Positions 24,630-33,101 of a stretch of 64,000 nt of DNA are shown piece by piece. Made by a program: the position numbers and the translations under genes. Source of the stretch: Pseudomonas sp. P818 (lineage in GTDB: Bacteria > Pseudomonadota > Gammaproteobacteria > Pseudomonadales > Pseudomonadaceae); the NCBI RefSeq assembly GCF_000418555.1, contig NZ_ATKM01000001.1, positions 124,001 to 188,000 of the forward strand, given 5' to 3'. The notes under the pieces were generated by a model. The model saw nothing but the letters and a program-made list of their open reading frames with translations. It searched no databases and was not told the DNA's origin. Position 1 is the stretch's first letter. Each line of letters starts with the position of its first letter.

Positions 24630-25634
24630 ATGGAACGCATCATGCTGCATGCCTCGCTGACCACCCTGCACGTGGTTTCCCTGATCCTGCAACGCTTCGC
24701 CGACCAGCCCGAACTGCACCCGCAATTGCTGGCCGGGAGCGGGATTGGTGCGGCCGATCTGGACAATGCCGACGCGCGCATCACCCGGGTGCAGGAGCTG
24801 CAGGTATGCGCCAATGCCCTGGCCCTGCGTGCCGACCTTGGACTGGAGCTGGGGCGCAGTCTGCATGTTTCCTCCTATGGGCTACTTGGTTACGCCGCGC
24901 TCTCGGCTGCCACCTTTGGTGACGCCTGGCACTTGTTGCTGCAGTACCCGGCCCTGCTCGGTACCTATTTCCGTCTCGATCTGCAGGTAGAAGGCGAGCT
25001 GGCCTGGATCAGCGCCAGTGGCTACCGGCATGCCCAGGCGCTGGAAGTGTTCAACGTGGAGATGTGCCTGGCTTCGTTGAAGCTGGTCGGTGACGAACTG
25101 CTGCGTCAGCCACTGCCGCTGGAATGCGCCGAATTCACCCATGCCCGGCCGCGCTATGTGAAGCGCTATGCGCACAGCTTTGCCTGTCCGCTGCGCTTCG
25201 CGGCGACGCGTAATGCCTTCGCCTTTCCCGCCGCGTTGCTGGAGCGCCGCCTGCCGCTGGCCGACAGCGTCACCCATGGCGACATGGTGGAACGCTGCCG
25301 GCGCCTGAACGCCGAGTTCAGCAGCCGCCAGGCCTGGCTGGAGCGGGTGCGCCAGTTGCTCGCCGCGCAACTGGCCGAGCCGCCGGGGCTGGAGAACCTG
25401 GCGCAGCAGATGCATTGCTCGCCGCGCACCCTGCGCCGCCGCCTGCAGGAGCTGGGCACCAGCTATCAGGGCCTGCTCGACGAGCTGCGCTTCGAGCGCG
25501 CCAAGGCGCTACTCAACGAAGAGCAATGGCCGGTGTATCGCATCGCCGAGGTGCTGGGCTTCAGCGAAACCGCCAGCTTTCGCCATGCCTTCCAACGCTG
25601 GAGCGGCGTAGCGCCGAGTCGCTTTCGCGCGTAG
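24630..25634 (+). CDS. AraC-family transcriptional regulator
   Basis: A 334-residue regulator with an N-terminal arabinose-binding-like domain of the OruR/AraC_N subgroup (SYGLLGYAALSAATFGDAW) and a C-terminal double HTH (ENLAQQMHCSPRTLRRRLQE, then VYRIAEVLGFSETASFRHAF). An internal ATG at 24642 (MLHASL) is an equally good start. The stop codon TAG at 25632 is formed by the first bases of a REP element, so the natural C-terminus may have been fixed by that insertion. The target genes are unknown. Confidence 0.88.
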   Translation: MERIMLHASLTTLHVVSLILQRFADQPELHPQLLAGSGIGAADLDNADARITRVQELQVCANALALRADLGLELGRSLHVSSYGLLGYAALSAATFGDAWHLLLQYPALLGTYFRLDLQVEGELAWISASGYRHAQALEVFNVEMCLASLKLVGDELLRQPLPLECAEFTHARPRYVKRYAHSFACPLRFAATRNAFAFPAALLERRLPLADSVTHGDMVERCRRLNAEFSSRQAWLERVRQLLAAQLAEPPGLENLAQQMHCSPRTLRRRLQELGTSYQGLLDELRFERAKALLNEEQWPVYRIAEVLGFSETASFRHAFQRWSGVAPSRFRA

Positions 25635-25959
25635 CCCGGATGCAATCCGGGAATGTCCGGCACCTTTTCCCGGATTGCATACGGGCTGCGGGTAATCACC
25701 GTGGGAGCGGCTTCAGCCGCGATAAAAGCTCGCCCTGAAGCGGCTCCTACAGGGGGCATTCCTTTGCTTGCACGTTGCGGTACATCTGCGGCGCGTAGCT
25801 CGTATGTAATCCGTGAATATCCGGCACCTTTTCCCGGATTGCATCCGGGCTACCGGTGATCACCGTGGGAGCGGCTTCAGCCGCGATAAAGGCTCGCCGC
25901 TGAAGCGCCTCCCACAGGCGTCGTTCATTCCTCCGCCTGCACGTTGCGATACATCTGCA
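25627..25959. repeat. Two tandem copies of a REP-containing unit
   Basis: About 165 bases repeat twice (25627-25790 and 25791 to about 25959). Each unit has a GTAGCCCGGATGCAATCCGGG-type REP, its inverse near the middle (TTCCCGGATTGCAT), then a second pair GTGGGAGCGGCTTCAGCCGC / GAAGCGGCTCC, and ends with CACGTTGCGGTACATCTGC, which is the 3' end of the sulfatase gene. The second copy supplies the real end of that gene and the first is a leftover. The gap 25635-25924 contains no other feature. Confidence 0.8.
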
Positions 25960-27961
25960 ATCGCGCTGCTTCATGCAGGCCGAGGCTCAGCGCCAGCAGA
26001 CGCTGGAATTCCTCGGGGTGGTGTTCGGCCACGTTGTCGCGCGGCGTCGGCGAGCGCAGGTCGTGCAGGGTCGGCGAGCTGCCGTCGTGCTGCATCTGCA
26101 CGAGAAAATCGCGGGTCACCGCGCCGATCACCGGAAAGGTGCCTTCCTGCAGCACCAGCGGTACCACGCGCTCACCTTCCGGCGCTGGCAGTTGCAGGTC
26201 GCGACCGAGACCGCCGTTGTCGAAGGGCACGCCGACCAGTCCGGCCACGGTGGGCAGCAGGTCGGCCAGGCCTACGGCCTCGTCGAACTCACGCGGCGCC
26301 AGCCATTTCGGCGCGTGGATCAGCAGCGGTACGTTGTTGCTCTCCAGCCCCAGTTGCTCGAAGGCCGGCGCCATGTGCGGGATCTGGCTGATGCGGGTGT
26401 TGTGGTCGCCGAAGAAGACGAAAATGCTGTCGTCGTAGAAGCCCTGCTCCTTGGCCAGCTCCATCAGGCGACCGATATTGAAGTCCAGAAGACGCACCGC
26501 GTTGTACTGCTCGACGCTGCGCGAGCCGGCCTGCTGCACCTGTTCCAGCGGCAGGTCGAGTGGCTCGAAGCCGTCGTTGTCCTTGGGGATGGTGAAGGGG
26601 CGGTGGTTGCCGGAGGTCTGCAAGTAAGCGAAGAACGGCTTGTCCTTGGGCAGGGCGCCGAGGATGCGCGTACTTTCCTTGAAGAAATCCAGATCGGAAA
26701 TGCCCCACACGTCCACCTGCGGCGACTGCCAGTGGCGTTCCTCGTAGAGCTGCACACCGTCGATGCTCTGGCGGATCAGCGCGTTGATGTTCGCCCAGCC
26801 GGCGTTGCCGCCGATCATGTAGAACTTCTCGTAGCTTGGCAGGGCGTTGATCAGCGTGCGCTGGCGGGCGATCAGCGGGTTGCGCGTGGCGGTCTCCTGG
26901 CGCGACACGTCGGGGATACCGGTGATGCTCGCCCACACCGTCTTGGCGGTGCCGGTCACCGGCACGTAGAAGTGGCGGAAGAACCAGCTTTGCTGGGCCA
27001 GACGATCCAGATTCGGCGTTGGGTTCAGCGGGTTGCCGTAGGCACCCACGGCACTGGTGCCGAGGGATTCGAGCATGACGAAAATCACGTTGGGCGGGCG
27101 CTCGGCCTGGATGCGATGTGCCTGCACCGGCTGATGACGGAAGAAGTTCAGCCCCTGCGCATCGCGTTCGCTGACGCCCAGGTAATCGGCCACCACGTCG
27201 TAGTGCTCGCGCGTGGCGGCCTCGTCGAAGGCGGCGGGTTCGAGCTTGAGGGTGTCGAAGAGAAACAGCGCCGGGTTGAGGCCTAGTGCGCCGATCTGGC
27301 TGTTGCCGCTGTAGAAGGCGTCGCTCCAGCGCAGCGGCACCGGGTTTTCCAGGTTCAGCGCGCTGACGCGGCCGAGCAGACCGAAGAACACCAGCACGCC
27401 CACCACTGCCGCACCACCGATTGCCGGCAGTATGCCGACTCGCTGCGTTTGCGGTCGATCCAGGGTAACGCGCTCCAGACGCAGCAGCCCCCAGGCCCAC
27501 AGCGCCACACCGGCCAGCCAAGCCAGGGTTATCCACAGCACGGGGTAGGTCTGCCAGAGCATGCCGGCGGAAATCTGCGCATCGCCGGTAAAGCGCAGCA
27601 CGGTGGCGTTGAGGCGCACGCCCAGGTAGGCGTAGTGGCCGAAGTCGATGATATACAGCAGGCCCAGCGCCGCCACGGCCAGCAGCAGATAGCCCCGCAG
27701 CAGCCAGCGCACGGCGCGAAAGCGCGCCAGGCGCAGCTTCGGCAGCGCCAGCAGGAGGCCTGCCGGCAGCATCAGCAACAGGGCCAGGCGCAGGTCGAAG
27801 CGCAGGCCGATACCGAGGGTGCGCAGCACGTCCGGATCGCTGAGGCTGTCGACGGCGGAAAAGCCCAGCAGAAACAGCCCGCGCAGGGCCGCGAAGAGGA
27901 CGAACAGCAGCGCCGTCAGGCCTGCCAGGTACTGCAGGCGGCGGGATTTCAGCCAGCTCAT
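25925..27961 (-). CDS. LTA-synthase-family phosphoglycerol transferase/sulfatase-fold protein
   Basis: A 678-residue inner-membrane protein. Five membrane helices occupy about residues 1-210, followed by an extracytoplasmic alkaline-phosphatase-type catalytic domain: NVIFVMLESLGTSAVGAYGN (metal ligand E), VTGTAKTVWASITGIP (nucleophile Thr) and VFFGDHNTRI (metal ligands D, H). Gram-negative members transfer phosphoglycerol or phosphoethanolamine groups to periplasmic glucans or other glycans. The start is ATG 27961; it overlaps the previous gene by 4 bases. The C-terminal 12 codons lie in the duplicated REP unit. It is the last gene of a five-gene set that also has a sialidase-like protein. 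Confidence 0.85.
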   Translation of the reverse strand: MSWLKSRRLQYLAGLTALLFVLFAALRGLFLLGFSAVDSLSDPDVLRTLGIGLRFDLRLALLLMLPAGLLLALPKLRLARFRAVRWLLRGYLLLAVAALGLLYIIDFGHYAYLGVRLNATVLRFTGDAQISAGMLWQTYPVLWITLAWLAGVALWAWGLLRLERVTLDRPQTQRVGILPAIGGAAVVGVLVFFGLLGRVSALNLENPVPLRWSDAFYSGNSQIGALGLNPALFLFDTLKLEPAAFDEAATREHYDVVADYLGVSERDAQGLNFFRHQPVQAHRIQAERPPNVIFVMLESLGTSAVGAYGNPLNPTPNLDRLAQQSWFFRHFYVPVTGTAKTVWASITGIPDVSRQETATRNPLIARQRTLINALPSYEKFYMIGGNAGWANINALIRQSIDGVQLYEERHWQSPQVDVWGISDLDFFKESTRILGALPKDKPFFAYLQTSGNHRPFTIPKDNDGFEPLDLPLEQVQQAGSRSVEQYNAVRLLDFNIGRLMELAKEQGFYDDSIFVFFGDHNTRISQIPHMAPAFEQLGLESNNVPLLIHAPKWLAPREFDEAVGLADLLPTVAGLVGVPFDNGGLGRDLQLPAPEGERVVPLVLQEGTFPVIGAVTRDFLVQMQHDGSSPTLHDLRSPTPRDNVAEHHPEEFQRLLALSLGLHEAARLQMYRNVQAEE

Positions 27962-28548
27962 GCGAGGTTCCTTGTGGGACGGGCCATCAGCCAGCGCACA
28001 GCGGCGCTCAGCAAGGCGCCCAGGCTGTAGAGAGCCAGGTAGGGATCGATCAGGTAGTCCCAGTAGTTTTCCGAGGCGCCCAGGCGCAGCGCAAAGGCCA
28101 GGGTCGCCAGTATCAGCGCCAGGGCGCCGAGCCAGCTGCGCTGGACGATCAGCACCGCGCACAGCAGGCCCAGCACCAGCAGCATCGGCCGCGGCTCGAA
28201 GCCCAGCTGGTAGGGGTCGGCATAACTCAGGCCCAGCGCTGCCGGGTAGAGCAGAACGGCCAGGCCGGCGAACAGCGCCAGGCTGGCCAGGCGATCACGT
28301 GCGCCGACAGGGGCCAGGCCGAAGCGGCTCAGGGCCGCCCAGCCGAGCAGCACCAGGCTGGCCACCGACAGGTCGCCGATATAGGTGCGCAACTGCAGCG
28401 CCAGGCTGATGCCCTGCAGCGGCACCAGGCTGAGCAGCAGACAGCCCGTCAGCAGGACGCCGCGTTGTGTCGTATTGCGCGTCAGTCGCGTGAAGATCAG
28501 GAAAGCCAGCAGGGCAAAGGCCAGGTGCGGCAGCCAGAAGTCAGTCAT
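27958..28548 (-). CDS. Polytopic membrane protein, unknown
   Basis: A 196-residue protein with about six membrane helices and no recognised family. It overlaps the sulfatase ATG by 4 bases (ATGA) and the sialidase-like stop by 8, which shows tight operon coupling and suggests a role in the same envelope-glycan pathway. Confidence 0.6.
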   Translation of the reverse strand: MTDFWLPHLAFALLAFLIFTRLTRNTTQRGVLLTGCLLLSLVPLQGISLALQLRTYIGDLSVASLVLLGWAALSRFGLAPVGARDRLASLALFAGLAVLLYPAALGLSYADPYQLGFEPRPMLLVLGLLCAVLIVQRSWLGALALILATLAFALRLGASENYWDYLIDPYLALYSLGALLSAAVRWLMARPTRNLA

Positions 28549-29821
28549 GCGGGCGGCGCTCCGACAGCCAGGCCTCGTTGAAGGCCAGGTGCTTGATGAA
28601 CATGTCGTTCCACGAATAGACCAGGTGGTAGGTACCCTCGCGGTCGCGGGTGAAGTAGGGGTACTCGTAGTCGAAGGTGCAGCCTTCGGCGCTGCACATG
28701 CGCGCGCTCACCCGCTCGAGGAACTGCGCCTGCTGCTCGGGCTTGCCGCCGCTGGTGCGGAATTTTTCGCTGACCACGGCAGGAAATTCGTCGCGCGGTA
28801 TGGGTTCGCCCCAGGGGCTGGGCGTCTCGTCCAGCTCGCCCAGGGTGCGCCAGTTGCCCAGCTTGGCATCGGTGGCGTAAAGGGTCAGGCGGAAGCGGCC
28901 GTCCTCCAGGTCATTCATCGCCACCAGCAGACTGCCGTCGGGGCGACCGACCGCCGCCAGGGACGAGTTGGGGTTGCTCGGCTCCACTGGCTGCGGCCGG
29001 CTCCAGCTACGCCCGGCGTCCTCGCTGTAGCTGGCCAGCACACGGTGATGCTCCTCACCGGCGTAACGCAGCAGGGCCACGGCACGATTTTCGTTCAGCG
29101 GCACCACGGTGGGCTGCAACGAATAGCGCCCTTTGCCGATGCGGTGCTTGCCCAATACTTCACCTTTCGCGCTCAGGTGCAGGTACTCGGGAAACTTGCC
29201 GAGAAACTCGTGGTAAACCGGCAGGCCGATGCTGCCGTCGGCATGAAACACCGGCGCGGCGCGCACCAGGGTGCTGATATTGAGAAAGGGACTGGTGACC
29301 AGTTGGCGGGGCGCCGACCAGGTTTCACCGAGGTCGTCGGAGACCATGGCGTTGACCGCGCTACCGGCCCAGCCACCCAGCGACACCGAGACGTAGAACA
29401 GCCACAGGCGGTTGTCTGGCGCCAGGCTGATCACCGGGTTGCCCAGCTTGCGGATGTGCTTGCCGACCGCACGCTGGGTGGCCTCACGGGTGGCCAGTAC
29501 GCGTTCGGCGCTCCACTGGCCGCTGGCGGCATCGAAGCGCGCGGCGCGGATCTGCACGTCGGCGGCGCCTTCGCGTGTTCCGGCGAACCAGGCCGCCATC
29601 AGGTCGCCCCCGGGCAGGCCGGTGATGGAGGCGGAGTGAACGAAATCCTCCAGGTCTGATGAGGCGAAGTGCGCGGCCAGGGCGGGTGCAGAGTCGGCTG
29701 CGGGCGTCGCCGACTGGCTGGCGAAGGGGGCCAGCGCATGGGGCGTGGCGCCGAGCCAGGCCCAGGTGAACACCGTGGCTGCGCTCAGCAGCAGGGCGCA
29801 GGTCTTGAAGGTCGAGGTCAT
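28541..29821 (-). CDS. BNR-repeat sialidase-like exported protein
   Basis: A 426-residue protein with an N-terminal signal or anchor (CALLLSAATVFTWAWLG) and a BNR_2 propeller domain. Two Asp boxes are visible: SDDLGETW and SEDAGRSW; a third region is SYNWND-like near the end. The usual FRIP motif of bacterial sialidases was not found, so the substrate may be another acid-sugar glycan. Partner genes (sulfatase-fold transferase, polytopic protein, two PepSY proteins) imply an envelope or extracellular glycan pathway. The context for its substrate is unknown. Confidence 0.7.
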   Translation of the reverse strand: MTSTFKTCALLLSAATVFTWAWLGATPHALAPFASQSATPAADSAPALAAHFASSDLEDFVHSASITGLPGGDLMAAWFAGTREGAADVQIRAARFDAASGQWSAERVLATREATQRAVGKHIRKLGNPVISLAPDNRLWLFYVSVSLGGWAGSAVNAMVSDDLGETWSAPRQLVTSPFLNISTLVRAAPVFHADGSIGLPVYHEFLGKFPEYLHLSAKGEVLGKHRIGKGRYSLQPTVVPLNENRAVALLRYAGEEHHRVLASYSEDAGRSWSRPQPVEPSNPNSSLAAVGRPDGSLLVAMNDLEDGRFRLTLYATDAKLGNWRTLGELDETPSPWGEPIPRDEFPAVVSEKFRTSGGKPEQQAQFLERVSARMCSAEGCTFDYEYPYFTRDREGTYHLVYSWNDMFIKHLAFNEAWLSERRPHD

Positions 29822-29830
29822 GATCGGGGG

Positions 29831-30133
29831 TCAGGGATGTCCTGGCGAGGCCAGGTGCGAGCTGGCGACTTCTTCTACCGGGCGGGCGTCGACCGGGTCG
29901 TAGTAGATCTCCAGCTTGCGACCGGTGGCATCGAAGCCATAGATCTCGTAGCAGTGACCGGGGGTGATGCGGAACTTGGTGATCTGCACGCCCTGGCGTT
30001 TCATCTGCTCGCGAAACTGCGACTCGGGCATCCAGGCGCTGCGGTCGGGGCGGGCACAATCGGTATCGGCCAGCAGCGGCGCAGCGCTGAACAGCAGCAG
30101 GCCGCCGAGGGCGGTGCGGGCAAGGTGGGACAT
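29831..30133 (-). CDS. PepSY-domain-like small exported protein 1
   Basis: A 100-residue periplasmic protein: signal peptide to about residue 22, then a single PepSY-like domain with DRSAWMPESQF, ITKFRITPGHCYEIYGFD, GRKLEIYYDP. Two cysteines (in DCARP and GHCYE) could form a disulfide. It is 9 bases upstream of the sialidase-like gene and 53 bases downstream of a paralogue. Confidence 0.75.
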   Translation of the reverse strand: MSHLARTALGGLLLFSAAPLLADTDCARPDRSAWMPESQFREQMKRQGVQITKFRITPGHCYEIYGFDATGRKLEIYYDPVDARPVEEVASSHLASPGHP

Positions 30134-30186
30134 GGCGGCTCTCTCGTCACGGGGCACCGGCCCCAGGGCCGGCGCCAGGGCTGTGA

Positions 30187-30456
30187 TCAGTCTTCGATCT
30201 CGGTCTTCACGGCCTTGCCACTGACCGGATCGTGGTAGATCTCGACCTTGCGGCCCTCCCTGTCGAAGCCGTAGATCTCGTAGCAGTTGCCTTCGGTGAT
30301 CTTGAACTTGTTGATCCTGTAGCCATCGGCCACGAGCTTGGCCTGGAACTGGTCGGGGTCCTGCCAGGTGGAGCGGTCGGCCGTGGTGCATTCGGTCTTG
30401 GCGAAGGCCGGAACGGCGCAGACCAGCAGGGCGGGAACGAGCAGTAGACGACGCAT
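30187..30456 (-). CDS. PepSY-domain-like small exported protein 2
   Basis: An 89-residue paralogue of the gene at 29831, with the same order DRSTWQDPDQF, INKFKITEGNCYEIYGFD, GRKVEIYHDPV and the same two cysteines. Signal peptide residues 1-19 end AFA. The ATG at 30456 is chosen for the signal peptide. It is likely the first gene of the set that runs down to the sulfatase. Confidence 0.75.
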   Translation of the reverse strand: MRRLLLVPALLVCAVPAFAKTECTTADRSTWQDPDQFQAKLVADGYRINKFKITEGNCYEIYGFDREGRKVEIYHDPVSGKAVKTEIED

Positions 30457-30668
30457 GGTGAGGCTCCTCATGGGGTTCGGAGCCGCCACCTTCGGCGCGC
30501 AGGCTTAACGAAAGCTTAAGCCTCACACCTCGTTACATCTTGCCAACGGGCATCCGCGCGGTAGCGCAATTTGGCCATTTCGATCCCCTTTTGGCCGTTG
30601 CCAGCGTTCTCGACGCTGGCCGAGCAGGCGAACAATGCAGGCACAACAACGAGCCTGGAGCGCTTTGC

Positions 30669-31697
30669 ATGCTCACCTACTACAGCGACGACCACCACCT
30701 GCACCATGGCAAATGCGAGCTGATCGACGGACAGCTGATGCCCTGTTTCGAGAAGCCGCAGCGCGCCGACCATATCCTGCAACGGGTCAAGGATCGCCGG
30801 CTGGGCGAAGTCCGCGCGCCCAGGGATTTCGGTCTGGCGCCCATCGAGCGCATCCACGGCAAGGCCTACCTGGAGTTCTTCAAGGGCGCCTGGGCGCGCT
30901 GGCAGGAGCAGGGCGGCAAGGGTGACCTGCTGCCCTTCACCTGGCCGGCGCGCACTCTGCGGCGGATGATCCCCAATGACCTGCACGGTCAGCTCGGCTA
31001 CTACAGCTTCGACGGCGGTGCGCCGATCACCGCCGGCACCTGGCAGGCCGCCTACAGCGCCGCGCAGGTGGCGCTCAGCGCCCAGGCCGAGATCGCCAAT
31101 GGCGCCCACAGCGCCTTCGCCCTGTGCCGTCCGCCAGGCCACCATGCCGCAGGCGACGTGATGGGCGGTTATTGCTACCTGAACAACGCCGCCATCGCCG
31201 CCCAGGCCTTCCTCGATCAGGGCCGCAGGAAAGTCGCCATCCTCGATGTCGATTACCACCACGGCAACGGCACCCAGGACATCTTCTACCAGCGCAGCGA
31301 CGTGCTGTTCGCCTCGATCCACGGCGACCCGGCCGAGGAATTCCCGTTCTTCCTCGGTTATGCCGACGAACTGGGCGAGGGCGCTGGCGAGGGCTACAAC
31401 TTCAACTACCCGTTGCCCATGGGCAGCTCCTGGGAAACCTGGAGCGCGGCGCTGGAGCAGGCCTGCCAGCGCATCGCCGAATATGGCGCCGAGGTGCTGG
31501 TGGTGTCGCTGGGCGTGGACACCTATATGGAAGACCCGATCTCGCAGTTCAAGCTCGACAGCCCGGACTACCTGGCCATGGGCCGGCGTATCGCCGCACT
31601 GGGCCTGCCGACCCTGTTCATCATGGAAGGCGGCTACGCGGTGGAGGCCATCGGCGTCAACGCGGTCAACGTGCTGGAAGGCTTCGAGGGCGCCTAA
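30669..31697 (+). CDS. Acetylpolyamine amidohydrolase (HDAC family)
   Basis: A 342-residue zinc deacetylase of the histone-deacetylase superfamily, bacterial APAH subgroup, which removes acetyl groups from acetylputrescine, acetylcadaverine or similar. Seen: CRPPGHHAAGDVMGGYCYLNN with the catalytic His pair (158, 159), VAILDVDYHHGNGTQDI with Zn ligands D195 and H197, and GVDTYMEDPIS with the third Asp. It is followed by a polyamine-binding protein gene, the same pairing as PA1409-PA1410 in P. aeruginosa (aphA and its neighbour). Confidence 0.85.
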   Translation: MLTYYSDDHHLHHGKCELIDGQLMPCFEKPQRADHILQRVKDRRLGEVRAPRDFGLAPIERIHGKAYLEFFKGAWARWQEQGGKGDLLPFTWPARTLRRMIPNDLHGQLGYYSFDGGAPITAGTWQAAYSAAQVALSAQAEIANGAHSAFALCRPPGHHAAGDVMGGYCYLNNAAIAAQAFLDQGRRKVAILDVDYHHGNGTQDIFYQRSDVLFASIHGDPAEEFPFFLGYADELGEGAGEGYNFNYPLPMGSSWETWSAALEQACQRIAEYGAEVLVVSLGVDTYMEDPISQFKLDSPDYLAMGRRIAALGLPTLFIMEGGYAVEAIGVNAVNVLEGFEGA

Positions 31698-31703
31698 TCA
31701 GCG

Positions 31704-31813
31704 CGTAGGGTGGACGACGCTTTTTTCGTCCACCGTCATGCGCACGGTGGACGGATGAAGTGTCAGCTAGGCGCTCCGGGCCACCCAACCAAAAGACCAA
31801 CAATGACACTTCA
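31704..31813. repeat. Inverted-repeat DNA between APAH and the binding-protein gene
   Basis: GTAGGGTGGACGACG / CGTCCACC (31706-31733) form a hairpin related to the GTAGGGTGG-type repeats seen elsewhere in the window. Next, TGAAGTGTCA (31756-31765) and TGACACTTCA (31804-31813) are a perfect 10-base inverted repeat spaced by 38 bases, just before the binding-protein ATG (31827). Confidence 0.5.
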
Positions 31814-31826
31814 GGGGTGAGAAACG

Positions 31827-32921
31827 ATGAAAGCCATCAAACAGATGCTCGGCGCCGCCCTGTGCGGCGCCACCCTGCTCAGCGGCGCGGTGCAGGCCAA
31901 GGAGCTGCGCGTGTACAACTGGGCGGATTACATCCTCCCGGAGGTGCCCAAGGACTTCCAGAAGGAGTCCGGCATCCAGATCACCTGGGACACCTTCGAG
32001 ACCAACGAGGCGCTGGAAGCCAAGCTGCTTACCGGCAACTCCGGCTATGACCTGGTGATCCCCTCCAACCAGTTCCTCGAAACCCAGATCAAGGCCGGCG
32101 TATTCGCCCCGTTGGACAAGTCCAAGCTGCCTAATTGGAAGAACCTCGACCCGGTGCTGCTCGGCCTGCTGGAGAAGAATGACCCGGGCAACCAGTACGG
32201 TGTGCCCTACATGTACGGCACCGTGCTGATCGGCTACAACCCCGACAAGGTCAAGGCTGCGCTCGGCGATGATGCCCCGGTCAACAGCTGGGATCTGGTG
32301 TTCAAGCCCGAGTACATGGAGAAGCTGAAATCCTGCGGCGTGGCCATGCTCGACTCGCCCACCGAGATCATCCCCATCGCCCTGCACTACCTGGGCCTGG
32401 ACCCCAACAGCACCAACCCGGCCGACTATGACAAGGTCACCGAGCTGCTGCTGAAAGTGCGCCCCTACGTGGCCTACTTCCACTCTGCCAAATACATGAC
32501 CGACATCGCCAACGGCGACATCTGCGTGGCCATCGGCTACTCGGGCAGCTTCTACCAGTTCGCCAACCGCGCCAAGGAGGCCGGCAACGGCGTGGTGATC
32601 AACTGGCGCCTGCCGAAAGAAGGCGCGCCGATCTGGTTCGACACCTGGGCCATCCCCAAGAGCGCGAAGAACCTCGATGAAGCCCACGCCTTCATCAACC
32701 ACCTGCTCGAACCCAAGGTGATCGCGCCGATCAGCGACTTCCTCGGCTACCCCAACCCCAACGTGCCAGGCATGGAACTGGTGGGCGCGGAGATCGCCGA
32801 CGATGCCGATCTGACGCCGACGCCGGAGCTGCAGAAGTCGCTGTACGTTGTGCAGCCGCTACCGCAGAAGATCGAGCGGGTGCGTACGCGTGCTTGGACC
32901 TCGATCAAGTCGGGCAAATGA
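31827..32921 (+). CDS. Periplasmic polyamine-binding protein (PotF/SpuD type)
   Basis: A 364-residue binding protein; signal peptide to about residue 24 (VQAKE), then LRVYNWADYILPEV, the standard start of spermidine/putrescine binding proteins, and DLVIPSNQFLE. It lacks ABC permease genes beside it, so it would have to work with permeases encoded elsewhere or serve as a sensor. Its 3' end (KIERVRTRAWTSIKSGK) recurs in a degraded copy at 34792-34897, beyond ggt. Confidence 0.88.
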   Translation: MKAIKQMLGAALCGATLLSGAVQAKELRVYNWADYILPEVPKDFQKESGIQITWDTFETNEALEAKLLTGNSGYDLVIPSNQFLETQIKAGVFAPLDKSKLPNWKNLDPVLLGLLEKNDPGNQYGVPYMYGTVLIGYNPDKVKAALGDDAPVNSWDLVFKPEYMEKLKSCGVAMLDSPTEIIPIALHYLGLDPNSTNPADYDKVTELLLKVRPYVAYFHSAKYMTDIANGDICVAIGYSGSFYQFANRAKEAGNGVVINWRLPKEGAPIWFDTWAIPKSAKNLDEAHAFINHLLEPKVIAPISDFLGYPNPNVPGMELVGAEIADDADLTPTPELQKSLYVVQPLPQKIERVRTRAWTSIKSGK

Positions 32922-32933
32922 TCCGTCGCTAAC

Positions 32934-33001
32934 GGCTCGCGGCTGAAGCCGCTCCTACAGATAGCGTCGCTTTTGTGGGAGGGGCTTTACCGAGGTGCTC
33001 A
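32934..33001. repeat. REP-like element
   Basis: GGCTCGCGGCTGAAGCCGCTCCTACAG and a partner TGTGGGAGGGGCTTTACCG form a short inverted pair of the GAAGCCGCTCC type found at 25700-25920. The rest of the 180-base gap to ggt holds nothing recognised. Confidence 0.55.
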
Positions 33002-33101
33002 CGTCTAGGCGGGCAACTGCATTCCCACGCAGAGTACGGGAACGATCAACAGCGGGTAGCGGCCTACACTCAACAAGCACAATAAAAATCGAGGATCCTT
33101 C

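Noticed and set aside
25627..25959. A CRISPR-like repeat pattern in the duplicated region
   Set aside because: Only two long units with internal REP palindromes, no short regular spacers and no cas genes.
27529..27537. A perfect DnaA-box sequence TTATCCACA
   Set aside because: It is a single site within the sulfatase coding region, with no cluster of boxes or AT-rich element, so it is not an origin.
28385..29659. A 424-codon frame antisense to the sialidase-like gene
   Set aside because: The minus-strand protein has Asp boxes and operon overlaps, while the plus frame has none of these.
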